Part shown: positions 63,342-64,000 of the stretch, piece after piece
Numbering within the stretch: position 1 is the stretch's first letter
Layout: each line of letters starts with the position of its first letter
Source: Virgibacillus doumboii
GTDB taxonomy: Bacteria; Bacillota; Bacilli; Bacillales; Amphibacillaceae
Direction: 5' to 3'
Assembly (NCBI RefSeq): GCF_902806455.1
Contig: NZ_CADCWQ010000001.1
Coordinates: forward strand, 1,240,001 to 1,304,000
Length of the DNA stretch: 64,000 nucleotides
Notes under the pieces: model-generated
What the model was told of the DNA's origin: nothing
Databases searched by the model: none
Seen by the model: only the letters and a program-made list of their open reading frames with translations
Translations under genes and position numbers: made by a program

Positions 63342-64000
63342 ATGAATTATCAATACATTGGAAAGAAAAAAACAGGACAAAAGATCAAAGGCAGAATTGA
63401 AGCTGACTCTAAAAAGGGTGCGCTGTCAGAATTGGAAAAAAGCGGTCTTATTATTATCGATATTGACGAAACGAGGTCATGGAATAAGGATATTACGATA
63501 AATAAAAAGGTGAAGAATAAGGATTTTGTTATTTTCCTTAGACAATATTCCACTTTGATTCACGCGGGAATTTCCATTTCAGATGCAACAAAGACGATGG
63601 TGAAACAAACAGATAATCATGCATTGAAAAACGCACTTTCAGATATTGACAAACAGCTTGAACAGGGACAGGCACTGTCAACGGCTGCGGAAAATCATCC
63701 AAAAGTTTTTCCCGCATTACTGGTCAACATGATCCAGGCTGGAGAGGCCAGTGGGAAGTTGGATGAAATCCTGAATCAAATGGCTGATTACTATGAAAAA
63801 GCTTACCGAAACAAACAAAAAGTAGTTTCGGCTTTAATGTATCCGAGTGTAGTTGGGGTAATTACAGTCTTACTTAGTATTTTTTTACTCGTGTTTATTG
63901 TCCCGCGCTTCGTCAGTATGTTCCATTCTATGGGTTCGGAGGTTCCGGCATATACTCAATTTATATTGAGCATCAGTGATTGGATTGGCACATTTTGGTG
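63342..64000 (+). CDS. pilC: Type IV pilus inner-membrane platform PilC (N-terminal part)
   Basis: The first about 219 residues of a GspF/PilC protein run off the window end. YIGKKKTGQKIKGRIEADS, FLRQYSTLIHAGISISDATK, GEASGKLDEILNQMADYYEK and a membrane segment (VVGVITVLLSIFLLVFIVPR) are typical. ATG at 63342 follows GAAAGGAGTTTATA (pilT stop inside). Completes the PilB-T-C core. Confidence 0.92.
   Translation, partial: MNYQYIGKKKTGQKIKGRIEADSKKGALSELEKSGLIIIDIDETRSWNKDITINKKVKNKDFVIFLRQYSTLIHAGISISDATKTMVKQTDNHALKNALSDIDKQLEQGQALSTAAENHPKVFPALLVNMIQAGEASGKLDEILNQMADYYEKAYRNKQKVVSALMYPSVVGVITVLLSIFLLVFIVPRFVSMFHSMGSEVPAYTQFILSISDWIGTFW

Noticed and set aside
1-64000. rRNA, tRNA, prophage or restriction-modification loci
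   Set aside because: None recognised on reading either strand; YtxK resembles HsdM but has no HsdS or HsdR partner.

Overview
The window is a low-GC, endospore-forming Bacillaceae chromosome segment. The gene order follows the yt region of Bacillus subtilis (ytfP to ytkL), and an alpha/beta-type small acid-soluble spore protein, the spore germination protein YtfJ, RefZ, SftA and EzrA mark it as a sporulating Firmicute. The MotPS sodium-type stator and the overall gene content suggest a halotolerant or alkalitolerant relative of Oceanobacillus, Virgibacillus or Lentibacillus. That placement is an inference from gene content; no rRNA or tRNA gene was seen.

Layout. 1-9.8 kb: a partial ytfP flavoprotein, murJ, an RsuA-type pseudouridine synthase, an HTH protein, thpR with a NERD-like protein and the lipid kinase ytlR, ytmP/ytzH/trmB, ytnP and ytzB. 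9.9-20 kb: ytoP, a DUF84 NTPase, ytoQ, ytpPQR, sftA, a short nicotinate phosphoribosyltransferase and murC. 20-30 kb: ytxGH, a large FtsA-like ATPase with repeated C-terminal modules, aroA, ccpA-motP-motS and acuABC. 30-43 kb: a class A PBP with Fn3-like modules, a tyrosine T-box and tyrS, rpsD with its leader, dgcP, ytsP, refZ, ezrA and a stand-alone TnpB. 44-58 kb: nifZ-thiI, an alpha/beta SASP, NAD kinase, ytfI-ytfJ, tpx, ytxK-ackA-moaB, a universal stress protein, an SDR lacking its usual catalytic residues, ald, an M24 peptidase, a PspA-like protein and ytkL. 59-64 kb: a type IV pilus locus with a divergent cysteine-rich prepilin, a second prepilin, a PilX-like protein, PilB, PilT and the start of PilC.

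How the genes work together. CcpA, AckA and AcuABC touch overflow and acetate metabolism, with a weak cre-like site ahead of ytxK-ackA. NifZ-ThiI form the sulfur relay for 4-thiouridine. EzrA, RefZ, SftA, MurC, MurJ and the PBP cover envelope growth and division. DgcP makes c-di-GMP, and PilB carries an N-terminal MshEN-like domain of a type known to bind c-di-GMP, so the window may hold both a source and a target of that signal.

Non-coding structure is unusually rich. (a) A dispersed repeat with two direct and two inverted CCGTTATT units occurs three times, including inside the tyrS leader. (b) A larger terminator-like element occurs as an inverted pair bracketing about 6.2 kb, with degenerate copies elsewhere, two of which appear to be interrupted by element (a). 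(c) A five-unit array with a 20-21 bp period lies between acuA and the PBP gene. No CRISPR array, prophage or restriction system was seen. The strongest candidates for undescribed biology are the covarying CCGTTATT elements and the FtsA-like fusion protein.
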